Shown: positions 1 through 9,612 of the stretch, in pieces
How the letters are laid out: each line of letters opens with the position of its first letter
How positions within the stretch are numbered: the stretch's first letter is position 1
NCBI GenBank assembly: GCA_026260175.1
Contig: JAKCWW010005855.1
Coordinates: 4,404-34,718, forward strand
From: Reticulitermes lucifugus
Taxonomy: Eukaryota; Arthropoda; Insecta; Blattodea; Rhinotermitidae
Reading direction: 5' to 3'
Length of the DNA stretch: 30,315 nucleotides
Program-made: the position numbers and the translations under genes
Notes under the pieces: model-generated
What the model was told of the DNA's origin: nothing
What the model saw: only the letters and a program-made list of their open reading frames with translations
Database searches by the model: none

Positions 1-174
1 TTGTCAACATATCAAAAAGGCGTTTATTATATTGGCATAAAGACATTTAATCATCTACCTTCTGACATGAAAAACTTGTTATATAATAAGAAACAATTTA
101 AAACTACTTTATAAAACTATCTTCTAGTGAATTCCTTTTATTCATTGGAGGAGTTTTTTAACAGTAAATATTGA
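1..174 (+). pseudogene. Non-LTR retrotransposon ORF2 C-terminal relic
   Basis: Frame 1 from the window edge reads a motif ending like the C-terminus of CR1/jockey-type reverse transcriptase proteins: KGVYYIGIKTFNHLPSD near the start and LVNSFYSLEEFF at the end, followed by a natural stop at 172-174. An in-frame TAA at 112-114 replaces a codon that is normally lysine-like, so this copy cannot make the intact tail. The element is cut by the window edge, and I see only about 57 codons. It is in the same orientation as the tail at 357-384. The family is recognised from the residue pattern only; the exact clade (CR1, jockey or L2-like) is uncertain. Confidence 0.7.
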
Positions 175-384
175 TCTAATGACGTTGTAATCCTTTGATG
201 TATAATGTATGATGACAAAACAGTCTTTAACAATTTTTTTTTTTCGTAATTCTTCATTATTGTGTATTCTATTGTACATGTGTTATAGCTGCTTGTGACT
301 GGTTCTATATCCGATAGGTGCATTTGTAGCCTGAACTGGATCGATGGAATTTTACAATAAATGAATGAATGAATGAATGAATAA
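175..384 (+). mobile_element. 3' UTR and (AATG)n tail of the same non-LTR element
   Basis: After the ORF2 stop comes about 180 bp of AT-rich sequence. It then ends in TTTTACAATAAATGAATG and further ATGA units up to about 384, where GC-richer sequence begins. A short tandem tail is typical of several non-LTR clades and marks the 3' end of the insertion. No target-site duplication can be tested because the 5' end lies outside the window. Confidence 0.6.
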
Positions 385-891
385 CGTCTTGTGGCGCCAT
401 AAGCGGCGCCTACGTGCGCTACTGTAGCCGCCGCTAAGTGGCTGTGTTTAGTTCCACATAGATGGTAGAGAAAGGCACTTTTGCGGGGAAAGGTGTATCA
501 CCTGTTGATTAACAACCAGAGTTCTGCAATAGTAACACTGCCTGTGAACGAAGAAGGTAGCTTTAAGCAATTGTGTTCCTGTCCGCTGTGACATAGTACA
601 TGAGAAGTATCTGTACTGATGGTATGTGACATCATAATCTTTACCCACAGCCAGTGAGCCATGCCGGCTACAGTAACACAGGAAGGCGCCGCATATGGCG
701 GTGTAGTTTCACATACCCACGGAGTTTCCAATGTGTACTCCGCTACTGTAGGGGCTGTAAGAAGGACGTGTTTAATTGTTACAAATTGGGCTTAGAATTG
801 GAAGATAATGTGAATTGAGTTTATTTAAACGTATGAAGTTATTAATTATTTCAATAATCTGTTATTTATGATATAATAAGGGACCTTCATA
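385..891 (+). other. Upstream region of the NEPRO-like gene
   Basis: This is the 500-bp stretch between the retroelement tail and the first coding exon. It is GC-richer than its surroundings to about 730, with several variants of GCTACTGTAG / GGCTACAGTA (about 417, 668, 740), then AT-rich to the start codon. It should hold the promoter and 5' UTR, but I see no convincing TATA box or initiator. An in-frame TAA at 877-879 precedes the start codon at 892. Confidence 0.4.
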
Positions 892-967
892 ATGGCTGCA
901 GTTTGGAACATAAAAGACTTGCGTCCCCCACCAAACCTAACCTATGAAATTCAGCTGTCAGATATCA
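892..967 (+). CDS. NEPRO: NEPRO-like exon 1
   Basis: It encodes the N-terminus MAAVWNIKDLRPPP to QLSDI and ends with one base of a split lysine codon (A/AA) before the strong donor GTAAGT at 968. That phase matches the exon 2 acceptor exactly. Other donor-like sites downstream (GTAAAG at 1015, GTATAA at 1200) are out of phase with exon 2. Curiously, the frame stays open through the donor to a stop at 1273-1275. Confidence 0.75.
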
Positions 968-3900
968 GTAAGTATATCGAAAATATTTATTTTAACTTGG
1001 AACGTTTGACGGAGGTAAAGCTTCATAGTTGGCCTTCGAACGGAAACTTGACCCAATATATGGATTCAGAACACTATAATTGCAGAAACGTTAAAAGAGC
1101 TAGATCAGCGTCGCAGAAAAAATTCTTGGAGCATAGGTCTAGTCTGTATTGTAGTCTGTTGAAAGGTTTGTACGTACATAACTTACAGAAATTGGATAGG
1201 TATAATAGGTTTGCAAACAGTATGAGGTTAAAGCCAGCAGTCATGCCAGGAGTTGTCATTAATACTCCTCATTGATATACCAACCTCCTCGTTTTTTGTG
1301 CATTACCTTTACTTCATGTACAACTCATTAAGTGCATCAGTGTATGTCTTATTGAAGCAGTAACTGTTTGTATATGTCGCAAATCTTGGATTTGGAATGA
1401 GCACACATACAATGTAAAAGATAAGAAACATAATGTATAAATTAATTACTGGAAGTTTGTCATTTAGCATGAAACACATTGAATATTAAACGAAATGTGT
1501 TTAAAGAAATGTATAATGTTATTTTAATGTCTTCCAAAGTGTACTGGACAAGCTAGAAGTCCAAATTTTTTATTTCATACTTAGAACAAATTTTGTATGA
1601 TGAAATGGCAGATTCAGAATTCATCAGTTTGCTTATTACATTGGAGTATGTGCAAAAATTAAAAAAAACTGTTGAAATGTTTACAGATGCTGATGAGTTT
1701 ACATCAGTATGTTTGGATGCCATCTCGATTTTGAAAAAGCAGGAGGCTCTGCATGTAGAAGCTGCAACTTTGTCTAGGCTGTTGTACCGGATGAAATCAA
1801 AACTGCGCTGTGATAAGGGATTGAAGTTTATGGCAAAGGTTGATAAACTATACTATTGCATGTTTTCCAGTCAGCCTTGTTTCTCATGTGTGAAGTTGAT
1901 GTAGGTTGAACACATGTAAATTTATTCAGACTCCATGGTATTTTGATGAGTACTGGCAATGTGCCTTTTCTGTGTGCTTTGAGTTCTGGCCATGTTATTG
2001 GGTACACAGTTTGTTGTAAGTTTATAATGTACTACTTAGACTTATGTGTTTTTTGCTTCCATTATGTTTGGATACAGCTACATTGCTTAGTTTCGGTTGT
2101 CTGTAGGTGTTGTAAAGAATTTAAAATATGTACACACTACATATATTTCATTTGTACTGTATAAGAATAAATTGTACACAAATTGTGTGAGTTTATGCTA
2201 AAGGACAGCAGGAACATGGTCACTGTTGTAAATTTGTTTTGCTCAGTTTTATTTCATGTTTACTTGATCCCTGTCATTTACACATCACTGAACATAACTA
2301 TTCTGTTATCTCATTCAACTCCATATTATGTAACTACTAATTGATATTAATCTTTGTCATGCCATTTAAATTTAATTAACTAACATTTTGCCACATATAT
2401 GTGAGTGACTTTAAGGGTAAACCAGTTTAAAGTCAAACTTGAGTTGTACGGCTTCAATTCAACCGGGATTAACTGTACTAGGTTAACATTTCTTTGCAGA
2501 TAGCAAATAGCAGATTAGTTTCCTGTATAACCTGAGTTTGAGATATGACCTTGTATAATTCCCAGTTTGTGTGAAAGTGTGTAATTGTACAATTCCTACT
2601 GTCAGGTGAATCGTGGTCTTCTCTGCTACCTGTCTATGGACTTGGCTACAGTTTTTGACGCAATTAAGCCATCGCCTTCTGATAATGGGTATCAAACAAT
2701 GTGTGCACCATCCAGACAGATGTTGGAGTGGGTACTTGTGCGGACACAGGGGTTTGCTCGTCTGTTCTGTCACATGATGCATTTATGCCAGGATGCAGCA
2801 TTCTACATGAAGTGTAGGCTGCATTTGGGTCATATGTGGGACATTGGTTTGATATCCCTAGGAATTGTCAGTAGGATATGGTGAGTCTCGTGTCCTCTTG
2901 TTAAGGCGCGTACTTGAACTTACTTATTTTGGTGTCTGATGTATTGTGTCAGCTTTCACCCTGACAGTCATGGCTGTGTTGGCAACTTCAGCATTTTTCA
3001 AAACAATGTGTGTAGGTTATAACCAATATCTCAGTCAGAGAAGCAAATGATATCTTAACCGCAGTTAGACTGAGATGTTTCATTTGCTGTGGGAATAATA
3101 TGATTGCAGATTTTGTGTAAGCCCTTCACATGTATTGTGTATATCTGATCTTGCTTGCAGTTGTTTATTAAACAGTTAATAATTATGGATTCAGGTCTTC
3201 TGGGATTTGACAACATGTTGTTGCATAGCACTACATTCCTGTGAAACAGTGGGAGCGATTCACCCAACAACACAGTTTCACATCCCAGAAGACCTGAATG
3301 CTCAGAAACACTGCTGTGAGAACATGAAATCTCATAATTAGTAACTTTCACAAGATTAATTTGAAATTTAGTAACTTTGTTTTAGCTATTATTGAAACAG
3401 TTGGTGTTTTGTGCAATTTGAGATTTTCACGTTGTTGTGCATGAAGATCAGAATCTTCTGGGATATGACATCATGTTGATGGCTAATAATTAGTTACCAA
3501 CATGTCAGAGGAGCTTCCTGCCTCTATCTTAAAGGTAATAGGCCCCTCTGAAACATTGATAACTATTTACCAATCAACACGGCGTCATATCATAATAGCT
3601 TGTAATGTTCAGTGGGTTTTTTCTCTCAAAACACGTAATTTCCTTGTAGAATTAGGTGTATAATTCTGATTTATGCAACGTCTGTTTGCCCTTAATCACA
3701 TCCTAAAATTGTTGTAGTGTCCATTTACAAATGGCACAAAAACAATGGGCAACTGTCCCCAAGTTTAGCAGTTCCAGACTATTTATAACGTTATGTATAT
3801 AATTTCCTCATATTTCCTCATTGTAAGAAAATTTGAAAATCCTGAAATGTTGTTATACTCTTCACAAATAATGATAACTCACTGGATTTCAAGAAATCTT

Positions 3901-6900
3901 ATTTGTTTGTGAAAATATATTCATATGTCACATCCAAAGCAACATTTTCCTACCCTCATATTTATGCAGTTTCTCTCTTGGTTTTTCCACTTTGTCATTG
4001 GTTTGGCATGGAGGTCTTTATTTACTATCTTAGTTTTGATACTTCCGAAAGAATCCTGCTGTTCACGTATATATCTGTACAAGTGTATTATTTGATTCAT
4101 CGCCTTTTCTTTTAGTGTTTGTGTCCACATCATCTCTAATGTCCAGATTTCAGATTTTTTGTCTTGATTCATCTTAATGCTGTGATCTTGTATAGTCTGT
4201 ATCCATATTTTTTCTGAATATACCAAGAACAGGAAAGCAATGTGTTTTGTACAACAGAACCTTACTTTCTTTTATATTTCTGGGTCCTAATGATATGTCC
4301 AATGGTCTCATGAAATTTGTTGGTTCTGCAGATTTGAAATATTGATGTAAAATAGGCCATGGTCACCTTCCATGCTTTTCCCAGCAGACCTTGTTATTTC
4401 ACCTTCATATGCCAGTTGTTTAGATATTCTGGGAGCCTCAACCTTCTGGAGCCCTAAGGACCTGTCCAGGCCTGTATAGGGATAGTTTTACCTTTTCCTT
4501 TACCTTGTTTCTTCTTTTAATGTCATAAAAGAATAGAAAACATCTTAATCATAACCTGATCAGCTTATTACTGTTTGCAGGTCCATTTCAAAGTATCTAG
4601 TCATGTGTGCATGTGAATGGTACAAGAAACTGAAACCTTATCTCGATGTTCTGGAACCTGTTGGTATACTTTGGCTTCCTGCTGATTACCATTTCCCTGC
4701 AGACTTGAGAGTTTGGCTTGATGCTACATTGTTGACAAATCCTCTGAAAATAGAGAGGTAAGCTACAAAAATACCTTGGTTATGTTTGTTTAAGATTTTT
4801 AAACAGACCTGTATTTACGCATGTTACGAACTTATCTTAGGATTGGTTGTGTAGGAGTCATGCAATGGTCTTATGTTCAAAACTGATCAGGTCAGGGGTG
4901 CACAAATCATGGGCACTTATTCACCCAGGTGACGGAATTTTGCACAGCGGCACTGATATTTTTGGCATAACTATTGCACTTTATTCCTGTACATACAAAA
5001 ATGTGTATCAGTTGGCATGCACCAAGCATGAGGTGTCAGATGACAGTGAGGTTTACAGCTCACTCCAGAATTGTGGGGCCTTAGTATGGAACTTGCTTCA
5101 TGTCACCCTTCTGGTGCCAAAAATTTGGAGGTGGCCTTTACACTGTTTGGAAAATTTGTCTACCCCAGGGTCAGATACAGCATATATCACAGTTCACAAT
5201 ATATATTCCAACAACTGCACAACAATAAAAAGGCAGTAGTTTTATAAATATATAGTACTCCTCCTACATGTTTCGGCCTACATGGCCATCTTCAGGGAGG
5301 TGGTTAACAAAGGAAAGAGTAATGGCTAATTATGTTACAGTGCTATAATATATATGTTCAGTAAAATACATATTAAAATGTTTAAAACTTGGAAATAGGT
5401 TACATGTGTCCGTAAGTGTCGTGATACTTTATATATTCAGATGCACACAGACGTCTGTGTCAAAGGTATCCATCTTGTTCAGTTTTGTCGCTGTGTCGAC
5501 AGTGGCTGCTTATGTTATGATGGATGAAGGAGTAATGGGACAGGTGACAGTGCAAGGACAAGAAAACTGGTAGCTGGAATGTTAGTTCTCTAAAAGGAAT
5601 TACAGGAACTGGACTGTGAAAGTGTTACCTGAAGAAAACTGGTTCAGAGTCATAACTTTAGCAGTGCTGAATCTTTGGACTCTGGTACCACAAAATTCGC
5701 GTGTTTGTTAATGAACTGAACAATTGCAAATACCAACAAACTTATTTTTGTGTCTTTATAGGTCAGATAGTGGAAGTAAGAAGCAACATAGGATATTTGA
5801 CCTTATTGAATTTCGTAATTTTGAGCATGAAGAAGTAGTGGAGTCAAATTTTGACAATGAAGTAGATGCATTGGAGTCAAATGGGACTGTGGTATCTCCT
5901 GAAATCACTGCTGCTAACGTTTCTGCAATAGAGAATGAGCTAGGAAAGGCATTCAGTAAACAAACAGAACATTCTGAACAAAGTGATAAAGGTGTTAACA
6001 GCAATCGAAGAACTGATATTTTCACAGCAAAGGAAAATTTGATGTCACTGGTTGAGGATGTTGGAGGTGAGTGTTTGTTTCTGCAAGTGAAATACATATA
6101 TTATTTATTCATGTTTGGTGCTTGCTTTGTCATATTTTAATGACCACCTTTTGCTTCCTGTTCAACAAGTTACTTTCCTGTTCTTCCAGCTTTCAAGATC
6201 ATCACTGTATTTACAGGTTCCTGCTACTATACCCTGTCGTGAGCCACATGAATCCAGTCCACACTACTCTACCACATTTTTGTAAGATAAACTTTAATAT
6301 TATTCTTTCCTCTGTACCTAGGTCTCCAGTGTGGTCTTTTCCCTTTGGATTTTATGACGGCAATTTTCTATGAATTTTTACTGTCCCAGCTGTGTTATGT
6401 CCTTCTCCCTCAATTTCTTCCCTCACTTGATTATTTTAAATTGGTAACACAGTTAATAACATGTTATTAAATGTACAAATGAACAAAGACAGTGGGGATT
6501 AATATTTTACAGAGGAAAGGTAAGGCCCTCATTAAAAGACTAACCCCACTGTCACTTTGTATACGCATAAAATGCAATGATTTTGATGAGAACTCTTTTT
6601 TGAATGATAAATATTTTGAATGTGTTAATATGGATCTTCTTGTGGCCGATGTCTAATGCATAGTCTTGATTTTCAGGCTTCAGTTGTGTCATGCATTTAA
6701 AAGCATCTAGAGTTGTCTGTTGTAAGGATATATAGGATGAGCTATGATACTTCAACTAGTAAAGTGCCTGCCTGTGGATTAAGTAATTGGGTTTGATTCC
6801 TGTCCCATTTGGAATGTCTTGTCATAAATAATGATGGCTAAAATAACTAAGTATATCAGATTTACCTGAATATAAGATTATTCTGCATACAAGATGACCC

Positions 6901-8243
6901 CCCTTCTCCTCATCAGTTTTAAGGAAAATACCTATACAGAACATGTTCAATTTTGTGCACAATTTTGAGGCAATCACCCATTTGTCAGGTGATGAATTAG
7001 GAAAAAAATTCTCATCTTTTATTCAGGTAAAAATGGTATATTGCTTTTGCCAATTTCTTATGAATGTCACTCCTGACATTTATGTTCCCTGTTATTGTGG
7101 TAGTACCATGGCTGGCCGTTTCCAGGTGTTCAAGTGGTGCCTCATGGGCATTCAGGAAGCAGACAATTTGTTTGTCAGAAAGTAGTTCCTACATAATATT
7201 AACCCAGCACAGATATGAGATCTTGTATCCAGCTTCTCTGGGTATGGAGTTTTTCCATAATTTGGACTCACTGCCTAAAGTATACTAGAACAAATTTAAA
7301 AATTACAAAAATAAGAACTCTTCTGCCTTCAAAATGAAGGAATGTTGGATTGGTTAACATCAGTTACAAGGTATCATCTGAGGAGGGTCATCAGGAATGA
7401 AGCAAAACAAATTGCCAGCCCTGGAATTACTTGCTGTTAATTTTAAACTTATTTGTTCTGGAACACAGTTTTCAAAGCATTCCACATATAAGTATTAAAT
7501 TTATAATAATAATGATGTACTGCTCTGTTTTACTATCTGACTGTTGCCTACACTGAGAGAAGTATTAAACAAGTCCACAAACATTATTTGTTTTGCTTTC
7601 ATGTGTTTAAAACCCACATTTTCTGCTTTTTAGTGGAACATTACTCATGGAAATGCCTTTAATTTTGTCTTCGTATTAGAAGAGAGAGTTAAAGCCGGCA
7701 GTTTACTGTTGGTTGAGGCCAGTGGCTTAAATAATCAAGTAATGAAAACAATGTATAATCTGATCAGCAGATGATTCTAGACACTCTGAGGATGTCAGCT
7801 GTAATGATTGCCAAAATTACGGATACGTTTAAACAAAGTGTCCTTCATAAATCTCAATTTTGTTTGCAGAACCGGTGTCTTCATCCATTTTGCCCCCTAA
7901 TTTATTATCCACTGTACCAGTCTCTCACCAGAAACTAGAAAAACCGAAGAAGAAAGAGAAAAGTACTTTGAACCATTCTGAACTGTTGTGTATTCAGCGG
8001 ATAAAGCACATTAAAACAGCACATGATCTGATGAAGTTTCTGTACAAAGAACACAAGCTCCGTGAGGAAGGAAGCAGAGAATCGCTTACAAGTGAGCTGG
8101 ACAAACTACAGTGGCATATGCTGCACAAAGTTTTAAATGAATTGATACATAAACTGAAGTCTAAAACTATGATGAAAGGAAGTGATAAATACAAGAAGAT
8201 TATTAAGAGAGCAAGAAAAGAGATTTTGGTGCGAACTCGATGA
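892..8243 (+). CDS. NEPRO: NEPRO-like nucleolar protein, six exons, 486 aa
   Basis: Join of 892-967, 1585-1838, 2606-2880, 4581-4757, 5762-6066 and 7870-8243: 1461 nt, 486 residues plus TGA. Every junction is in phase, and most donors are strong (GTAAGT, GTGAGT, GTAAGC, GTGAGT); the exon 2 donor is weak (AAG/GTTGAT). The product aligns by eye along its length with vertebrate NEPRO (about 567 aa). Landmarks are a helical N-terminal region with LSRLLYRMKSKL (exon 2), VNRGLLCYLSMDL and LGIVSRIW (exon 3, residues about 111-202), YKKLKPYLDVLEPV and an FPADLRVWL stretch (exon 4), an acidic, poorly conserved linker (exon 5), and a basic C-terminal block with a helix starting RIKHIKTAHDLMKFL (exon 6). 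In vertebrates NEPRO is nucleolar, supports ribosome production and neural progenitor maintenance, and its mutation causes a skeletal dysplasia of the RNase MRP group. The start is the first ATG after an in-frame stop at 877-879. The function is inferred by homology. No second host gene lies nearby. Confidence 0.85.
1585..1838 (+). CDS. NEPRO: NEPRO-like exon 2
   Basis: The acceptor has a good pyrimidine tract (TTTTTTATTTCATACTTAG, ending at 1584). The exon carries the family's conserved helical segment, including LHVEAATLSRLLYRMKSKL. The proposed donor is AAG/GTTGAT at 1839, in phase 0. It is weak at +3 and beyond, but it is the only site that joins smoothly to exon 3 and keeps alignment with vertebrate NEPRO. 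The frame read through it stops at 1902-1904. Confidence 0.75.
2606..2880 (+). CDS. NEPRO: NEPRO-like exon 3, core of the conserved domain
   Basis: It starts after TCCTACTGTCAG (2605) and ends before the consensus donor GTGAGT at 2881, splitting a TGG codon 2+1. It encodes the best-conserved part of the protein, from VNRGLLCYL through GLISLGIVSRIW, matching the vertebrate segment that ends in VGLVSRLW. Confidence 0.85.
3188..3299. repeat. Foldback repeat A in NEPRO intron 3
   Basis: The arms 3188-3224 and 3265-3299 are near-perfect reverse complements (GATTCAGGTCTTCTGGGAT... against ...ATCCCAGAAGACCTGAAT), with a 40-nt spacer. The arm motif TCTTCTGGGATNTGAC also occurs in the neighbouring foldback, so both belong to one MITE-like family. 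No coding sequence is present. Confidence 0.75.
3449..3603. repeat. Foldback repeat B in NEPRO intron 3
   Basis: The arms of about 60 bp (3454-3514 and 3541-3603) pair with some mismatches: left TCTTCTGGGATATGACATCATGTTG, shown here only as a landmark, and a right arm carrying CAACACGGCGTCATATCATA. It lies 150 bp from foldback A and shares its arm motif. It is more diverged between arms, so it is probably older. Confidence 0.65.
4581..4757 (+). CDS. NEPRO: NEPRO-like exon 4
   Basis: The acceptor is CTGTTTGCAG (4580) and the donor is GTAAGC at 4758. The first base completes the tryptophan codon from exon 3. The residues YKKLKPYLDVLEPV and FPADLRVWLD match the vertebrate region LISLYEPLFG and FPSDITEFLG. 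Confidence 0.85.
4847..5239 (+). other. Open frame of unknown origin in intron 4
   Basis: A 130-codon frame inside NEPRO intron 4 contains VHKSWALIHPGDGILHSGTD and LVWNLLHVTLLVPKIWRWPL. I do not recognise it. It has a low-grade protein-like look but no domain, and it abuts the hammerhead-bearing repeat fragment at 5208-5300, so it is more likely part of a decayed repeat than an exon. No splice signals tie it to the gene. Confidence 0.25.
5208..5300 (-). mobile_element. Penelope-like terminal repeat fragment with hammerhead motif (copy 1)
   Basis: On the minus strand, 5300 to 5260 folds as a hammerhead: stem I CCUCC/GGAGG, core CUGAAGA (5295-5289), U, stem II GGCC-AUGUA-GGCC, GAAA, short self-complementary stem III ACAUGU, and A17 before the second half of stem I. 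The conserved downstream block TGTGCAGTTGTTGG lies at 5221-5208, about 44 nt past the predicted cleavage site. It is antisense to the NEPRO transcript, in intron 4. The unpaired U after the core departs from the canonical fold and is shared by all copies. Confidence 0.6.
5260..5300 (-). ncRNA. Hammerhead-ribozyme-like motif, intron 4
   Basis: CCUCC, CUGAAGA, U, GGCC-AUGUA-GGCC, GAAA, CAUGU, A17 and GGAGG run from 5300 down to 5260 on the minus strand. All core residues are intact. It is antisense to the host gene, so the NEPRO pre-mRNA carries only the inactive complement. Confidence 0.5.
5762..6066 (+). CDS. NEPRO: NEPRO-like exon 5, acidic linker
   Basis: The acceptor is TTTTTGTGTCTTTATAG (5761) and the donor is GTGAGT at 6067. 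It opens by completing an arginine codon. The encoded stretch is polar and acidic (EHEEVVESNFDNEVDALES) with little visible homology, as expected for the family's variable middle region. Confidence 0.75.
6733..6808 (+). mobile_element. Decayed tRNA-derived SINE head in intron 5
   Basis: This segment reads like a tRNA gene body: AAAGTGCCTGCCTGTGGATTAAG (landmark, anticodon-arm-like), then GGGTTTGATTCCTG, a good match to an RNA polymerase III B box (GGTTCGANNCC). The A box (CAACTAGTAAAG) is weak and no cloverleaf is retained. This is a SINE fragment, not a working tRNA gene. Confidence 0.5.
7870..8243 (+). CDS. NEPRO: NEPRO-like exon 6, basic C-terminus
   Basis: The acceptor is TTTTGTTTGCAG (7869). 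It encodes a proline/serine start, a lysine-rich stretch (KPKKKEKS) that could serve nucleolar targeting, and a helical segment with KTAHDLMKFLYKEHKLREE that corresponds to the vertebrate ESFTQLSEEIQMAVVWCRS region. The stop is TGA at 8241-8243. I see no clear AATAAA in the next 300 bp; AATATA occurs near 8348. Confidence 0.85.
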
Positions 8244-9030
8244 TGGGAAGTGTACTGCATTACACTGGATAAACTTGCTGTTCATGTTTATGTTAGACTG
8301 CCCAATGTTATATACAGTATATAACTGTGTAATTAGAATGGTCATGTAAATATAATGTCTGTTCTTACAAGAGTTTTTTTTTAATGAATTTCCTTTATTA
8401 TGACACAAGCAGGCTTGTAATGTAGGCTAGGTCATTGAAAGGTAATGCTGTTACAATACTCAAGTGATTTGTGGTGGTTAACCAATCGTCCCTGACAAAC
8501 CTTGTAAATTGACTTTAACAACTTTAAGCGCCCATGTATTATATAAGTGGGTAGATCTGATTCTCTGCTACTTCAAAAGTTTTTGCTGTTGCTAAGGAAA
8601 ACCAGCTGCCTAGCAAACATGAGGTGTGGAACCCAATGTTTGGTAGGATGACCAATAAGAAACATCAGTCTCCCTCATCCCTAAGAATTCTTGCCAAAAC
8701 TAAGATTTTTCATGATATATTGTCAGCCATCTGAAATTTGTCATCTGGTGAAAATCGCAGTGAGTTTGTCTCACAAGGATCTGAGGTCACTTGCATGTAC
8801 ATTGTCCAAAGGTGCATCATGCACATGCTGTGGGTCTGTGCTAAGTCAGTTGTTTCCAAATTATGTTTTCCAAGTGAAAGGTGTTAATTCAGGACTGTAC
8901 TAAGCAGTACTGCAGAGGTAACAGTGATTTTTATGATTCCTTATTGTGGACTAAAATACAGCACAATTAGGTTCATGTTAACATAATGTACACAGCCTGT
9001 CAAAATGTAAGAGGTACAATTGTCCCTGCC
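8244..9030. other. 3' flank of the NEPRO-like gene, no gene seen
   Basis: This AT-rich stretch after the stop codon holds the presumed 3' UTR. No recognisable protein, RNA gene or repeat stands out; the short frame at 8691-8903 has no features of a real gene. Confidence 0.4.
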
Positions 9031-9096
9031 GATGCCATGAAGGCATGTAAGGGGAGTAGAAGTATAGCTCCACTTATTCTTAACCTTGGCACTAGA
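9031..9096 (-). repeat. Dispersed repeat, shared with 12271-12336
   Basis: The reverse complement (TAGTGCCAAGGTTAAGAATA... to CTTACATGCCTTCATGGC) matches 12271-12336 over about 60 bp with substitutions. The shared landmarks are TAGTGCC, GAGCTATAC, CTACTCCCC and CCTTCATGGC. I cannot assign it to a named family. Confidence 0.6.
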
Positions 9097-9301
9097 TGGA
9101 GGTGAGTGGCTAACTTCAACCCCCACCCCCTTTACCCCCCAGAAAATAACCCTTGGTACCCAGCTGTACTCATACAAATATTGTACAATTTTGACCTAAT
9201 TTTAGTAATTGTTTAAAATCAAACATTTTAATCATTAATTTTATAATGTACCATTTGATTGATGGCATAATTCAGCATCAAATGCTCCTTTGCATCAACA
9301 G

Positions 9302-9389
9302 TCTCCCTGAGGATGGCTATAATTATTAGCCAAAACATTTCAGAGAAGTAATAATATACATGTTAACCAACAGATGTGCAATTAGTTGG
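9302..9389 (+). mobile_element. Penelope-like terminal repeat fragment with decayed hammerhead (copy 2)
   Basis: The core CUGAGGA (9307-9313) is followed by U, stem II GGCUA-UAAUUAU-UAGCC (9315-9331), then AAAA in place of GAAA, ACAUUU for stem III, and C17 at 9341. Stem I (UCUCC with AGAGA) pairs at four of five positions. The downstream block TGTGCAATTAGTTGG starts at 9375. The G12-to-A change should abolish cleavage, so this is a dead copy of the same family as 5208-5300. Confidence 0.55.
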
Positions 9390-9529
9390 AAATATATTCC
9401 TATGTTATGAGTTACATTTTATAATCAGTTCTAATTAACAGCATTATTGAATATTTGCATGTATGTGTTTGAATTCTTTGACAAGTTATGATGTAAATTA
9501 ATTTACACAACTCAGTACACATGAATCTT

Positions 9530-9612
9530 CAGTTTCCTTAAAATGCATGGAATTTCTTGACTAGCTGGGGACCTGTTAGGGTCCAAACAAGGACTCTACT
9601 GTATGGAATTAG
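9530..9612 (+). repeat. Three-copy dispersed repeat, copy A
   Basis: It shares TTTCCNTAAAATGC-GGAATTTCTTGACTAGCTG-GGACCT-TTAG and AAGGACTCT with 24463-24550, and more loosely with 10801-10870. All three copies are in the same orientation. The family is unknown. Confidence 0.6.

Noticed and set aside
1943..2164. 73-codon frame in NEPRO intron 2
   Set aside because: Cys/Tyr/Phe-rich low-grade translation of T-rich intron DNA; no splice signals or homology.
3903..4226. Overlapping frames on both strands in intron 3
   Set aside because: No recognisable motif, AT-rich, no splice context; likely chance.
5724..5761. Upstream extension of the exon 5 frame (start at 5724)
   Set aside because: It lies before the splice acceptor at 5760-5761; the residues are intronic.
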